Below are positions 8,290 to 18,256 of a DNA stretch of 26,546 bases, piece after piece (within the stretch, counting starts at the first letter, position 1; each line of letters begins with the position of its first letter). The translations under genes and the position numbers were made by a program. Source of the DNA: Barthelona sp. PAP020 (taxonomy: Eukaryota; Metamonada: BaSk clade). The stretch spans positions 1 to 26,546 of the forward strand of contig JARQWU010000135.1 in NCBI GenBank assembly GCA_040182905.1, in the 5' to 3' direction. A model generated the notes under the pieces. It ran no database searches and was not told where the DNA came from. It saw only the letters and a program-made list of their open reading frames with translations.

Positions 8290-11200
8290 TTAACTAAAAA
8301 TGTCCAACATCTGCTTCTCACTTAGCTGTCCATTATCTAAATCCGACAAAGTTATTGAAAAGTATTTCTTTCTTTGTTTTGCATCATCTATAAGCATATT
8401 CCAGACATCCACAGTTTTCAAAATATTTTCATTTCCTATTACCACACATTTATGCTTGGCCCGAGTCAAAGCAACATTGGCACGTGATTGATCTTTTATA
8501 AAACCAGACTTTGTTGTTCGAACCAAGCTAATCAGCACCAAATCAGCCTCTTGTCCTTGAAAGGAATCAACTGTTGAGATCTTAATTTTGCTGAAAAAGT
8601 CTTCAAACAAAGGACGATTGTCAATTTTCTTCTTTTCAAGAATCAATCGTTTCATTGAAAGCAAATCCTTCAGCATTGCACCTTTTTGTCCAACATAAGG
8701 AGTAATAACAGAAATATTTGGCATCTTTGAATTTGTGAGTTCAACAGCTCTTAAAGTTTGTAACAGAATGTAAATGCATATATCTATCTCAAAATTATTT
8801 TTAAAAGACGACTTAAATTGATACTCTGAATGTTGAATTAAGGAGGTATTGATCATAAAATATGGTTCTGCTTGACAAATGTTTTGATTAAACTGGGCAT
8901 AATTAAAGTTGACAAAGGTAGGTATTGACTCATGTGCAACAGTTTGTAATTTCCCATCATAAAAGTAATGATTGGGGAACTCACATATTTCAGTGTTCAT
9001 ACGGTATTGTGTGTCCAAAAACTCAACAGAAATTCCGGCTCTTTGAATACGTTCAAAGGCACTTTGTTCAAGGACTTCCCGATGATTCATTGAGAGGATT
9101 GTGGCAGGCAATTGTTTAGGATCTCCAATTATTATTACTGAAGTAGTCGGCTTACAATACGCCAAAGCAATTAGCAGTTCTGGTTCAGTGCATTGGGCAG
9201 CCTCATCAATAACTATGTAATCAAATTCAGTTCTCAAAGAATTCGGATTTGATGCAGCGGTGTAACAATCAAAGTGTTTTGATAACAAGCGATTTCCACT
9301 GGATCCTAACGTAGTGGCAATAATTGAACCACTTTGCAACCATTTCTTCTGAAGTTCACGCTTTTTATGAACAAAATCATCAACTTCATCTGCAGTATTT
9401 TTTCGTTTAAACTCGTTTTCAGAAACTCTTCGTCCTAAAATGGAGATTTTGCTTTGTAATTTCTTGATTTGTTCCAAAATTTCATCTTTCTTCACCTTGT
9501 CGGTAGTTACAGCACACTTTTGTCCCAATTTCTTTGCTTCACTCTGTAATCTTACCAGTTCAAGATGATCTATTTTAATTTTCTTTTCAAGATCAACACC
9601 AACTGAAGCATTAAAAGAATCATTGTATTTCCTCATATAATTTTCAAAACTAAACTCTTTGGCAGCTTCATCAAACTGACTATAAACACCAACTCTTCTA
9701 GCTTTGTGCTTTAAACGACAATCTTTTATCAAATGCATGGTTTTTAATAAAGCTGTATCAGTTGCCGCATTTGAAGGAGCACACAGAAGAACATGTGGAC
9801 TTCTTCCATCATCTAAAGGCATATTTAACAAATAACAGATCAAATGACTGAGCAACACCGTTTTTCCTGTTCCTGGTGGACCTTGAACTAGGGTAATGCA
9901 AGGATATTCGGCATCTATATCTTTGGGATGATTTTTAATTCTGGTGACAATGCGTGTGAGTATTTTTTGTTGAGTCGAATTCAAATATTTCATTAATCTG
10001 TCTTGAAATAATGGTGGAAGTTCAACTTTCCCAATAAACTTTTGGAAAGGCTCTTCTCGGTATTGCTTAAAATCAATTGTTGAAGGGATCAACCAAAACT
10101 TAGCAATAGCAAATAAATTTATAGCTTGTAATGCAGAAACTGCGCGAGATATGCCCGAATTAGTGGAAAAAGGCATTAAATAGATGGGCAAACCCTTCTG
10201 AAAGAATTTAATTTTGGGCAAATTGGGATTGCGACTATTCTTTATGCTATCGGTAGCAATTGGTAAGGAATCTGGGCCTCTGAAAACAAGAAGATAAAAT
10301 GAAAGCAAAATAGACTTCATTTTTGACTTCTTTGGCTGAATGATTTTTGGTGCATTATCAAGCATACAAATTGAAAATACATTAAATCTGGGTTTTCCCT
10401 TTGTCGGTCTGCTAATCTCTTGATCAAATAGATTGTTTAATTGTCGTTCAATAGGAATATCACTCAATAGGAAAAAGGTCTCTTCCTGTCCATACAACTG
10501 CAGATCAATGTTATTACTGTCAAAAGTGTCTTCCAGAGGAATTAAAAGGGTTAGTTTAGACAGGTTAGAATCAAACTCAAACTCATACTGATCGGATGCG
10601 AATGGTCTATTGTACAATGAAATAACAGAACTTGCAGAAGAACGACCCAATATAGAATCACAAAGGGCATGAAAATCCTTACGAAAATGTTCTCGTAATT
10701 CAAACGAAAGACTTTCTGTAAACAATTTCTGATAGTGTTGAACACTTTGAAAGTCTGTCGGAATATCCTCTACATACTTTGACGTGAGTAGTTTTTTGTA
10801 GTCTTTGAATGATGAACTAATGACAAAATCTTCTTGCGCAGATCTGTTATGAATGAGTGTACCAGGGTCTAAGAAAAGTATGTTGCGGAAAAATTCACTC
10901 TTCAGTTGCCCATCGGGAACAAAGAAGTTTGGCCCCAATTTATCCTCAATCTTTCTGGGAAGCATTAATTTTTTTAAATTGCTGCTAGAATTCTTTTTAA
11001 GTTTTGGTTCAAACTTTCTTTCAACTGGTTTTAAATGGTCTTGATTGAATATATCCTTTGAATATTTGTCTTTTGGCAGCACAATTGAAATCGGCTTGAC
11101 ACTTTTCTGGATTGGTTTATTTTCTTCTTCTTTCCTTGATTCAATTACCAAATCAATCTTTTTATGGTCTCGTGATTCAAGTTCAGGTTCTTTTTTATAC

Positions 11201-14200
11201 ATTTTCTCTTGTGATTCAAATTTATCAAAATTGAATCTGTCTGTCGGTGCCCCAAAAAAATTCCCCTTTTCATCTGTTCTATCAACTTGCTGTTGTATTG
11301 ATGAGGAAATTTGCATTTTGTCACTTTTATCAATATCTTTGTTCCAATAAGTATCAAAAAAATCAAATGAAGTGTCAGAATCAAAATCGCTATCGTCAAG
11401 AACAATGATATCGTCTTCAATTTCTTTATCTTTTTCACTGCTCGTTTGTATTGGCATATCTCTCTCAATTCTCGGTTGTACTTGTGTCTTTTGTACATTA
11501 TCCAATCTTGATCCAAGAGGTCTGAAAAAATTATCTGTTTCAAAATCAGCAGCTGGTATTGATACAGGCACAGAGATTTCGTTGTTATGATTATATTCAG
11601 GCTTAATTTTGTTTTCAAAAATAGGGGAAGATACATGTTTGTTTGATATAAAATCGAGAGGCTCATCAAATGGTCTTAGACTTGATTTATATGAATCCTT
11701 TTCAAAATTTACAGACTGATAAGGCAACTGCTTTAAAGGATAATCCACATTTTGTGAGTTTTGGTTTGAATTTTGCTCAAAACTTCGTCTTCTTTGCGGA
11801 ATAATCACATCTATTGCATTTCCACTTGGTTGAACAACGTTTCGTTGTGGTTGAAATTGAGAATAAGTTGGTAAAGGTTCAGAAAAAGGCGGTTGACCCA
11901 TTGTTTTAGATTCATTTGATCCCATGTAATCTATAGCCCTACTAGCCTTCTGAAAGGGTTTAGATTCCATTTGAATTGATTGTTGATTAACAAAAGGCAA
12001 TGGCCGTTGTTTTTGAACCAATTGTTGCTGTGAAATTGGGTTTTGATGTGACAAAGGCTGTTGTTGTGATATTTGAGGTTCATAAGATTTTATGAAGGGT
12101 TTCTCAATGAAATTTTGAACGTCCTTAGTTTCATCATAATTTGTGGAAAAAACTGTTTGAATTTCAACGTCTTTGGTCTCAACGATTTTTTTGACTCCCA
12201 ACTCAGTGCAACTCTCAGCATTATCAATAAAAATTGCCTGAATATTTGTAATTGGAAGTTTAGGTAACATATCTATTGATTTTAGCTGCTCTAACGCCAA
12301 TATCAATTGCCTCTTTTTCCAATAATTGAATGAATTGAAACTTGACTTTCCAAAATTTGCTGAAAAATATTTCAAACATTTCTCAAAGGTTTGTAAAAAT
12401 AATTCATCAGTAATATCATCTCCACAATTTATAAGCCCATTGATAAAAGCATCTAAAGTCGTAATATCAAACTGTATGGTTAAATTATGACTATACAAGA
12501 AAAAAGTAATCAAAAATATTGTTCTTTTGATTGGAGAAATAGGACTGTTAGCAAATGATATGCAAATATACTGAAGAAATTTTTGAATAAATGTCAAAAA
12601 TCTCTCCTTAGATTGTTTAAATTCAGTTCTTTTTGCTAAAACTTTATTTGAATATTCAAAAATAGATTTGTTATCAATATTATGTGGTTGAATGTTTGAA
12701 AGATTAAGATCAAGCGTATTGTCATCAAAATAAAAGAATTTTTCAATGCTATTCATTGTTATCTCTTGCATACCTTCATTCACACAAAATAATTTAAAGA
12801 AAACAGGTATTAATGCTAATAACATGTATAAAATAATATTATCGGACAAACAATTGAAATTTTCTTTTGTTCCAATAGACATTTTAAAAAATCCACGAAA
12901 TACGTTATTTTGAGTTTCATATAACACATTTGATCCAGTAATATCTGATAATAAACTAAAAAAAAGTAATTTCTTTTCATACGAAAAATTAACTTCATTT
13001 GAAGTGAAATATACCTGTTTAAACATTTGTTTTGACATATCATATATATCTGCATCACTATTAAAAGGAATAATTAGATAAAATAAATTCTTAGGTATGA
13101 TATAAAAATTTGTGTTTGCCTGCAAAAAAAATTTGTTTAATATTTGAAAAAAATTATGTTGTACCCTATCTAAAGCATTAATAAAGTTATTTCTACCAAT
13201 AAATAACATTTCATGTTGAATACATTCATCAAAATCACAATCAGCAGGTAATTCAACCATGGTTTCAGTATTTAATTTTCTAGAAAAAAAAGCTTTTAAT
13301 TGTTCAAAACGTAAATTAATGATAACATAAAAAATATCAAAAAGATCATTTCTCAATTCAATATTTGAAGAGTTTCTCAAATAGAAAATCTCTTCAGGTA
13401 AATCTTTCATGAATAGTAATAATTTAATGAAAATATGTATTATTTCTTCAAATTCATTTGTTTCTTCTTCCAATAAAGTTTTTATTTTTTTTTCAATTAT
13501 ACATTTTTTCATTTTTTTGAACATAAATAAACTATATTGATGTAAATATCCATTTAATTCTTTATTATGTATATATTTAAGACTAGTTTCAAAAAAAATA
13601 ATTCCTTGTAAAAATGCAGGCAAAACCACACAAAAATTGGAAGTATCCAAAAGACCATAAAAACCATTTAAATGCTTCTCCCATGTCTTCCACTCCTTTT
13701 CTTGAACATTTATCCAAAAATTCTCATGTTTATAAGTCACATTTTTAAAAAAAAGAAAAAAATATTTGTTGTAATTTTGTAGTTTCATAAACATTTGATC
13801 TTTATTTACTGTTTCAATAAAAATTATTAATAACTGCAAAATTTGTTGCCCTTCATTTATGAAACTGTTATTGATCAAAGTATCCAATAATTCGGTAAAC
13901 ATTGATAAAATATCATTATCTTTCACCATTAATTCTCTAAATAAACGTTTCGATGAACTGAAACATCTTAAAAAATAATTGAGTAGTTCAAGAGTTGATG
14001 AAATATGTCCCATGAAAAGACTAAAAAAAGGATTTTTATTCAACTCTTCACGTCTTTTTTTGTCTTTTCTATTGGATATCAATGTTTGAAAAGCCTTTAA
14101 ATATTCAAAAAAAATTGGTTTGAAATTTTGATTAAAATTAGCAATCATCTCATTATTATAAGAATTATAAAGATTTTGTTGCTCAATTAATTGTTTACAA

Positions 14201-14448
14201 CGTCCATAATAGAAAGAAATTAAAGATTTATTATGATTTTTTGTTAGACTAAGAATAATTAATAAAATAATCGGCCAATTAATACAAAAATCTTCATTTA
14301 ATTTCATATCAGGGAATAAAATGTTTTGATCTTTTATTATATTCAAAAGAAAATCATAATTTAACTTATCAGAATTCGAAATTCGTTTACCATTCTTTAA
14401 TATTGTTATTATATCAATCCATTCATTATCATTAGGATTTTTCAACAT
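8290..14448 (-). CDS. Sen1/senataxin-type superfamily 1 helicase
   Basis: The protein has 2052 residues, starts with ATG at 14448 and ends in TAA. Residues 1 to about 780 are helical and unrecognised, matching the long N-terminal part of Sen1/senataxin. About 785-905 is rich in Gln, Asn and Pro. An acidic stretch near 1010-1035 contains IIVLDDSD (1014-1021), a SUMO-interacting-type motif. The C-terminal helicase has a Q-motif LNSTQQKIL just before Walker A GPPGTGKT 1523-1530, motif II DEAA 1748-1751, GDPKQLP 1775-1781, DTQYRM, DSFQGQE 1961-1967 and NVALTRAKH near 1991-1999. A charged coiled insertion between Walker A and motif II resembles the Sen1 prong. Sen1 proteins unwind RNA/DNA hybrids and act in nuclear transcription termination and genome stability. 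Upf1, Ighmbp2 or Aquarius relatives are alternatives, but length and domain order favour Sen1. An out-of-frame ATG at 14453 gives a very short upstream frame. Confidence 0.9.
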   Translation of the reverse strand: MLKNPNDNEWIDIITILKNGKRISNSDKLNYDFLLNIIKDQNILFPDMKLNEDFCINWPIILLIILSLTKNHNKSLISFYYGRCKQLIEQQNLYNSYNNEMIANFNQNFKPIFFEYLKAFQTLISNRKDKKRREELNKNPFFSLFMGHISSTLELLNYFLRCFSSSKRLFRELMVKDNDILSMFTELLDTLINNSFINEGQQILQLLIIFIETVNKDQMFMKLQNYNKYFFLFFKNVTYKHENFWINVQEKEWKTWEKHLNGFYGLLDTSNFCVVLPAFLQGIIFFETSLKYIHNKELNGYLHQYSLFMFKKMKKCIIEKKIKTLLEEETNEFEEIIHIFIKLLLFMKDLPEEIFYLRNSSNIELRNDLFDIFYVIINLRFEQLKAFFSRKLNTETMVELPADCDFDECIQHEMLFIGRNNFINALDRVQHNFFQILNKFFLQANTNFYIIPKNLFYLIIPFNSDADIYDMSKQMFKQVYFTSNEVNFSYEKKLLFFSLLSDITGSNVLYETQNNVFRGFFKMSIGTKENFNCLSDNIILYMLLALIPVFFKLFCVNEGMQEITMNSIEKFFYFDDNTLDLNLSNIQPHNIDNKSIFEYSNKVLAKRTEFKQSKERFLTFIQKFLQYICISFANSPISPIKRTIFLITFFLYSHNLTIQFDITTLDAFINGLINCGDDITDELFLQTFEKCLKYFSANFGKSSFNSFNYWKKRQLILALEQLKSIDMLPKLPITNIQAIFIDNAESCTELGVKKIVETKDVEIQTVFSTNYDETKDVQNFIEKPFIKSYEPQISQQQPLSHQNPISQQQLVQKQRPLPFVNQQSIQMESKPFQKASRAIDYMGSNESKTMGQPPFSEPLPTYSQFQPQRNVVQPSGNAIDVIIPQRRRSFEQNSNQNSQNVDYPLKQLPYQSVNFEKDSYKSSLRPFDEPLDFISNKHVSSPIFENKIKPEYNHNNEISVPVSIPAADFETDNFFRPLGSRLDNVQKTQVQPRIERDMPIQTSSEKDKEIEDDIIVLDDSDFDSDTSFDFFDTYWNKDIDKSDKMQISSSIQQQVDRTDEKGNFFGAPTDRFNFDKFESQEKMYKKEPELESRDHKKIDLVIESRKEEENKPIQKSVKPISIVLPKDKYSKDIFNQDHLKPVERKFEPKLKKNSSSNLKKLMLPRKIEDKLGPNFFVPDGQLKSEFFRNILFLDPGTLIHNRSAQEDFVISSSFKDYKKLLTSKYVEDIPTDFQSVQHYQKLFTESLSFELREHFRKDFHALCDSILGRSSASSVISLYNRPFASDQYEFEFDSNLSKLTLLIPLEDTFDSNNIDLQLYGQEETFFLLSDIPIERQLNNLFDQEISRPTKGKPRFNVFSICMLDNAPKIIQPKKSKMKSILLSFYLLVFRGPDSLPIATDSIKNSRNPNLPKIKFFQKGLPIYLMPFSTNSGISRAVSALQAINLFAIAKFWLIPSTIDFKQYREEPFQKFIGKVELPPLFQDRLMKYLNSTQQKILTRIVTRIKNHPKDIDAEYPCITLVQGPPGTGKTVLLSHLICYLLNMPLDDGRSPHVLLCAPSNAATDTALLKTMHLIKDCRLKHKARRVGVYSQFDEAAKEFSFENYMRKYNDSFNASVGVDLEKKIKIDHLELVRLQSEAKKLGQKCAVTTDKVKKDEILEQIKKLQSKISILGRRVSENEFKRKNTADEVDDFVHKKRELQKKWLQSGSIIATTLGSSGNRLLSKHFDCYTAASNPNSLRTEFDYIVIDEAAQCTEPELLIALAYCKPTTSVIIIGDPKQLPATILSMNHREVLEQSAFERIQRAGISVEFLDTQYRMNTEICEFPNHYFYDGKLQTVAHESIPTFVNFNYAQFNQNICQAEPYFMINTSLIQHSEYQFKSSFKNNFEIDICIYILLQTLRAVELTNSKMPNISVITPYVGQKGAMLKDLLSMKRLILEKKKIDNRPLFEDFFSKIKISTVDSFQGQEADLVLISLVRTTKSGFIKDQSRANVALTRAKHKCVVIGNENILKTVDVWNMLIDDAKQRKKYFSITLSDLDNGQLSEKQMLDIFS

Positions 14449-14723
14449 TGCATAGTTACCAACAATTAAAAATTTCTGATTATGGATTATTTTTTTATTG
14501 TCTTTATAAATTTGGATTTATTGACCTTTTTGTGCACTATTTCCTCCTTTTTTTTTACCAAGAAACTCTTTTAATACAAGGTTTTTAAACTATTTTAGTT
14601 TAATCTCTTCTACAAAACAATGAGTGTAGTATTAATTAAAATAATTGAAATAACTTGAATAATTGAAATAACTTGTCTTTAAAAGTCTGTCTAATTTATT
14701 TTATTCAATTTTGGCTTCTATCC
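14449..14723. promoter_or_regulatory. Divergent intergenic promoter region
   Basis: These 275 AT-rich bases separate the start codons of the helicase (minus) and the WD40-like gene (plus), so both promoters must lie here. It contains a T-run near 14547-14557 and a perfect 18-base tandem duplication. I recognise no core promoter element with confidence. Confidence 0.6.
14640..14675. repeat. Perfect 18-bp tandem duplication
   Basis: The unit AATAATTGAAATAACTTG occurs twice back to back, 50 to 85 bases upstream of the ATG of the WD40-like gene. It lies in the shared promoter region and may be a duplicated binding site or simple slippage. Confidence 0.9.
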
Positions 14724-16232
14724 ATGAAAAGACCGGAATTTTTGGAACAGTTTAATTCGTTAAAGACTACATTAACAAATGAAGAAATTAAAAGAATGAA
14801 TGAATGTTGTCTAGGTGGACAAACAGAAAATTCATCCGTTAATGAAAACTATATTGCTTTTTACAAAGAATTAAATCATCTTTATGATTTCTTTTTGGAT
14901 CATTTAATTAAACAGAAAGAATTTGACCTTTTTTCATATTTTTTTCAATATTATAACCCTGATGATGAAAGTCAAAAGTTAACTTTGATTGATCAGTTTA
15001 GAAATTTATCCAAAGAATCTATTACATGTATTGGTAAACATAATGATGGTGGTATAATTGGAATGGTTTTGATTTCCCCAAGTGAAAAATTTTTGGTTAC
15101 TTGTGCTATGTCTGCGGAAAATACATATATTTGGGATGCTTCCAACTATTCATTAATCACAATAATTCCTGGTATGTTTCTTTCTGCATCATTTTCGCGT
15201 GACGATTCGAAATTATTTTTGTGTAGCAGTGTCCAACCAACATTATTATATGACACTTCAAATTGGACTTTAATAGATACATACAGTTCCATGTTTCTTG
15301 GCATTTTTGTTGATTCTATGGAGTATTTCATTTCTATTCCGACCACTGGACGCATTCAAAAATGTCAGATAAGTGATGGAGTTTTCATTCAAGCAAGTAC
15401 TTTTTCGTCTTCATATCCAATGGAAAGATACAGTATCTCACCTTCGAAAAAATCTATTTGTTATTTTAATGAACAGCTTGATCTTGTTGTTTTTGATGTT
15501 GAATCATTGGAGCGAGTATTTAGATTGGAAGACCATAATGATATTCTGACAGTGTTTTTGTTTAACGATGAAGAATTATTCGTTTGTTTTGAGGATAATA
15601 CAATGTCCAAGTACAGTATTGAAACAGGCCAATTGATTAAAGAACGTATGATGAATTTTAGCATTACAGATTGCTTTGTTATTGATGATGAGCATTTTGG
15701 AATTTGTGCCACAAATTTTTCGATGGCAAGCAATGAATTTTCAGAATGCTGCATTAAAGTGATTAATTCAGACACATTGGAAGACTTCACTGCATTGGAT
15801 GATGTTGGAATTCCTTTGGTTTGTTCTCTGTCCTCAAATAAGCTATTGATTGGTGGAAGTAGTGACTCCGATAATGTTGAGGCTGTGACTGACGTTGATG
15901 TGAGGGTCATTGAATTGGACAACGTTCATGGTAATGCACTTCAGATTGTTTCACTTGTTGAAGAGAATTTTGATGAATTGGTCGATTTATTTATTGGTAT
16001 TGCCAAGAAAAATCATGGAGGAATTGTTTCAAGACTGATGAGAAAGTCTAGTAAGATATCTTTAAAGAATCTTCGAATCTTGGTTAGTAGGGGATTGATA
16101 ATGAATAAAGATGAAGCTCCTTTGGTATTTGAATCGTGTTTTGATCTTGTGGATATAAATAAATCAAATGGTGGAAATTTAGCAGAATTGATGGATGCTG
16201 ATGACACTGATGATGAGGAAGATGATGATTAG
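14724..16232 (+). CDS. WD40-like beta-propeller protein with acidic tail
   Basis: This encodes 502 residues from the first ATG at 14724; the frame is open a little further upstream only from a TTG. Residues 1 to about 95 are helical. About 100-400 show repeating beta-rich units with phrases such as ISPSEKFLVTC, TYIWDASNYSLI, LLYDTSNWTLI, LVVFDVESLERVF and SKYSIETGQLI. These are the degenerate W-D/F-D endings of WD40 blades, so a propeller of perhaps six or seven blades is likely. After a helical segment the protein ends in a strongly acidic tail (DADDTDDEEDDD). Such propellers are binding platforms in multi-protein complexes; no enzymatic motif is visible and I cannot name an orthologue. It is divergent from the Sen1-like helicase gene with 275 bases between the starts. 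It ends in TAG. Confidence 0.8.
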   Translation: MKRPEFLEQFNSLKTTLTNEEIKRMNECCLGGQTENSSVNENYIAFYKELNHLYDFFLDHLIKQKEFDLFSYFFQYYNPDDESQKLTLIDQFRNLSKESITCIGKHNDGGIIGMVLISPSEKFLVTCAMSAENTYIWDASNYSLITIIPGMFLSASFSRDDSKLFLCSSVQPTLLYDTSNWTLIDTYSSMFLGIFVDSMEYFISIPTTGRIQKCQISDGVFIQASTFSSSYPMERYSISPSKKSICYFNEQLDLVVFDVESLERVFRLEDHNDILTVFLFNDEELFVCFEDNTMSKYSIETGQLIKERMMNFSITDCFVIDDEHFGICATNFSMASNEFSECCIKVINSDTLEDFTALDDVGIPLVCSLSSNKLLIGGSSDSDNVEAVTDVDVRVIELDNVHGNALQIVSLVEENFDELVDLFIGIAKKNHGGIVSRLMRKSSKISLKNLRILVSRGLIMNKDEAPLVFESCFDLVDINKSNGGNLAELMDADDTDDEEDDD

Positions 16233-16996
16233 TTCAATTTTCTTGTATCTGTTCCCACCACAGTTTACTTTGCCTGAATTCAAAATGTTATAAGATTGTA
16301 AATATGTGTATCGTTTAATTTCTTTTTCTTTTCAAAATTGAATGTGTCGTCATTCTCATTTGCACATGTAGAATTTTTGGAAACCAACTGTATTCACTTG
16401 TTAAACAGGTTTTTCTCTGAAACTACCCTGAAAATGTGTTGATCAAATTCAAAAACAAAGTTCAAAGAATTTATTTCTTTAAGATGCAACAATGTGTAAA
16501 AGTTAAAAACTGACCACTCAATGAACAAAATAACAGAATGATTAGCCAATACTCATCCTCATGCATGATAGGAAAAAAGATGGACTTATGTTAGTATTGT
16601 TGAAATCACTTTTACTAGGATAGTGATGATATTTGCATTGATGTTGATTCAAAAAATGTGTCAATCAGGGGAAAATGACCAATTATTCTTTATTTTTGGA
16701 TACTTTTATTTTGAAGACAAAGGATATCATACCATGGAAACGGATACTATTTCTGGTTGAAGATTTTACCATGTTTCAACACTTTATTCACATGGTACTT
16801 GATATAGATTTCAAATTGATTGTTTTTGTTCAAATACAACCCATTGCAATGGTTTGAAAAGAGAAAAAGAGCTTTAAAAATTTAACAAGAGACAACTAAG
16901 ACTAAATCAAATTCTTTCTTCATGTAATTCCAAATTCACCATAACAATCAACAAGATCTTTAAATTGACTATCTCCTACATTTAGACAAATAGCTA
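16233..16996. other. Intergenic region, no firm gene
   Basis: This is an AT-rich stretch between convergent gene ends. The only open frame of note runs from an ATG at 16675 to 16857 on the plus strand (60 codons, hydrophobic and aromatic). It has no recognisable motif and looks like chance. No RNA gene was seen. Confidence 0.5.
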
Positions 16997-17248
16997 TCAA
17001 CCAATTTTGTCAACAGTAATTACTCTTATTGTTGATGAATTAATAGTGATAGAAACTTTATTCGCATGATTTATCACATAGTAATTCTTTCCTTTTTGTT
17101 CAATAGAATCTTCAGAGGTTTCATTAATGATATCAAAAATAAATGTCTCAATTTCATCATTGGTAAGATTAAAATTCAGTTTTTTTCGAATTCGATTGTA
17201 AACTAAGGGTGTATAACATATTTTTTGGAGAATAATTTGTTTAATCAT
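16997..17248 (-). CDS. Small DUF3781-like protein, bacterial-type
   Basis: This encodes 83 residues from ATG 17248 to a TGA. The order of motifs, ICYTPLVYNRI, then a helix with DEIETFIFDII, then GKNYYV and TINSSTIRVITVDKI, strongly recalls the small bacterial family DUF3781. That family has an N-terminal T-x-L-x3-RI segment, a central GKN-Y/W-YV and a C-terminal ITxNxxxxxxIT strand. The length matches such proteins. Its biochemical role is unknown to me. It lies 206 bases downstream of the large minus-strand gene, alone and on the same strand, with eukaryotic genes on both sides, so bacterial contamination is unlikely and lateral transfer is the obvious inference. Family assignment is from memory of the pattern and not from a search. 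Confidence 0.65.
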   Translation of the reverse strand: MIKQIILQKICYTPLVYNRIRKKLNFNLTNDEIETFIFDIINETSEDSIEQKGKNYYVINHANKVSITINSSTIRVITVDKIG

Positions 17249-17454
17249 ACAACACAATAGAAGAATATTGTTTGTGCTGAAAAAAAGAATTCTTTTCCCC
17301 TTTTTCTTTTCTTTGGAGAATATTTATAGTTCTTTCAATTTTTTAAATGAGAAAAAAATGAATAACGAGGTTTATGGTTTTGTACGTTGAAGGATACTTT
17401 AGTTTTGTTTTGTTGTTCAATCATTCTTATTATTTTTGTTGAATTGAATAAATA

Positions 17455-18195
17455 TTATTCGTTCATTAACTGAAGTATCAATAAATATTGACAATGATGT
17501 TGAACATTATCTTTTAAATACGATAATAATTTATGCTTGACAAGAGAAACAAATTTCTCTTGATACATTTGAATATTTGAGATCAAAACGTTTGAAAATA
17601 ATCGTTTAAACGTAATTGGTGCAGTTTGTTGAAGTTTAATCAAAAACATTGAAGTAACAGTATCATTGAAGTCTAGTTGTTGAAGATAAATAGTTAATGA
17701 TATAAAATATTCATCAATTTCCATGATATTTGCTTGATTATTCTTGTGATTATTGTTTGGATTTTGAAAACAAATCAATAAAATACATAAATAGAAAGTT
17801 AAAGAACTTTTTTTCATTGAAGTATCAATACAATGTAGATAAAATCGACGAAAGAAGTTTTTTTTCTTTTCTTCTTCCAAAACAATTACATGTGGAGCAA
17901 AATATATTATTGTTGCTAATCCTAAGCATACGATTGGATTATCAAAATCAAGATTTTGTAAAAATGTTTCATCAATGAGAAAATTAGTAAAATAACTCAT
18001 TTTACTTGAATATATTGAATATATAATAAATTCTATGGTATCTAAAGGATCAATTTTGATTTCATTTTCATAAATATCTAGCATTTTTGTGTCATTATAC
18101 TCTTCCTTTTTCAATAAGATCAAATATTGGAACTCTTTATGATTATTTAAAATTTTAAATAATTCTTTATCTTTTAATAATTCTTGTTGTATATT

Positions 18196-18256
<61 letters not shown>

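Noticed and set aside
16675-16857. 60-codon plus-strand frame with ATG
   Set aside because: Hydrophobic, compositionally biased and without motif or neighbour support; the length is expected by chance in this DNA.
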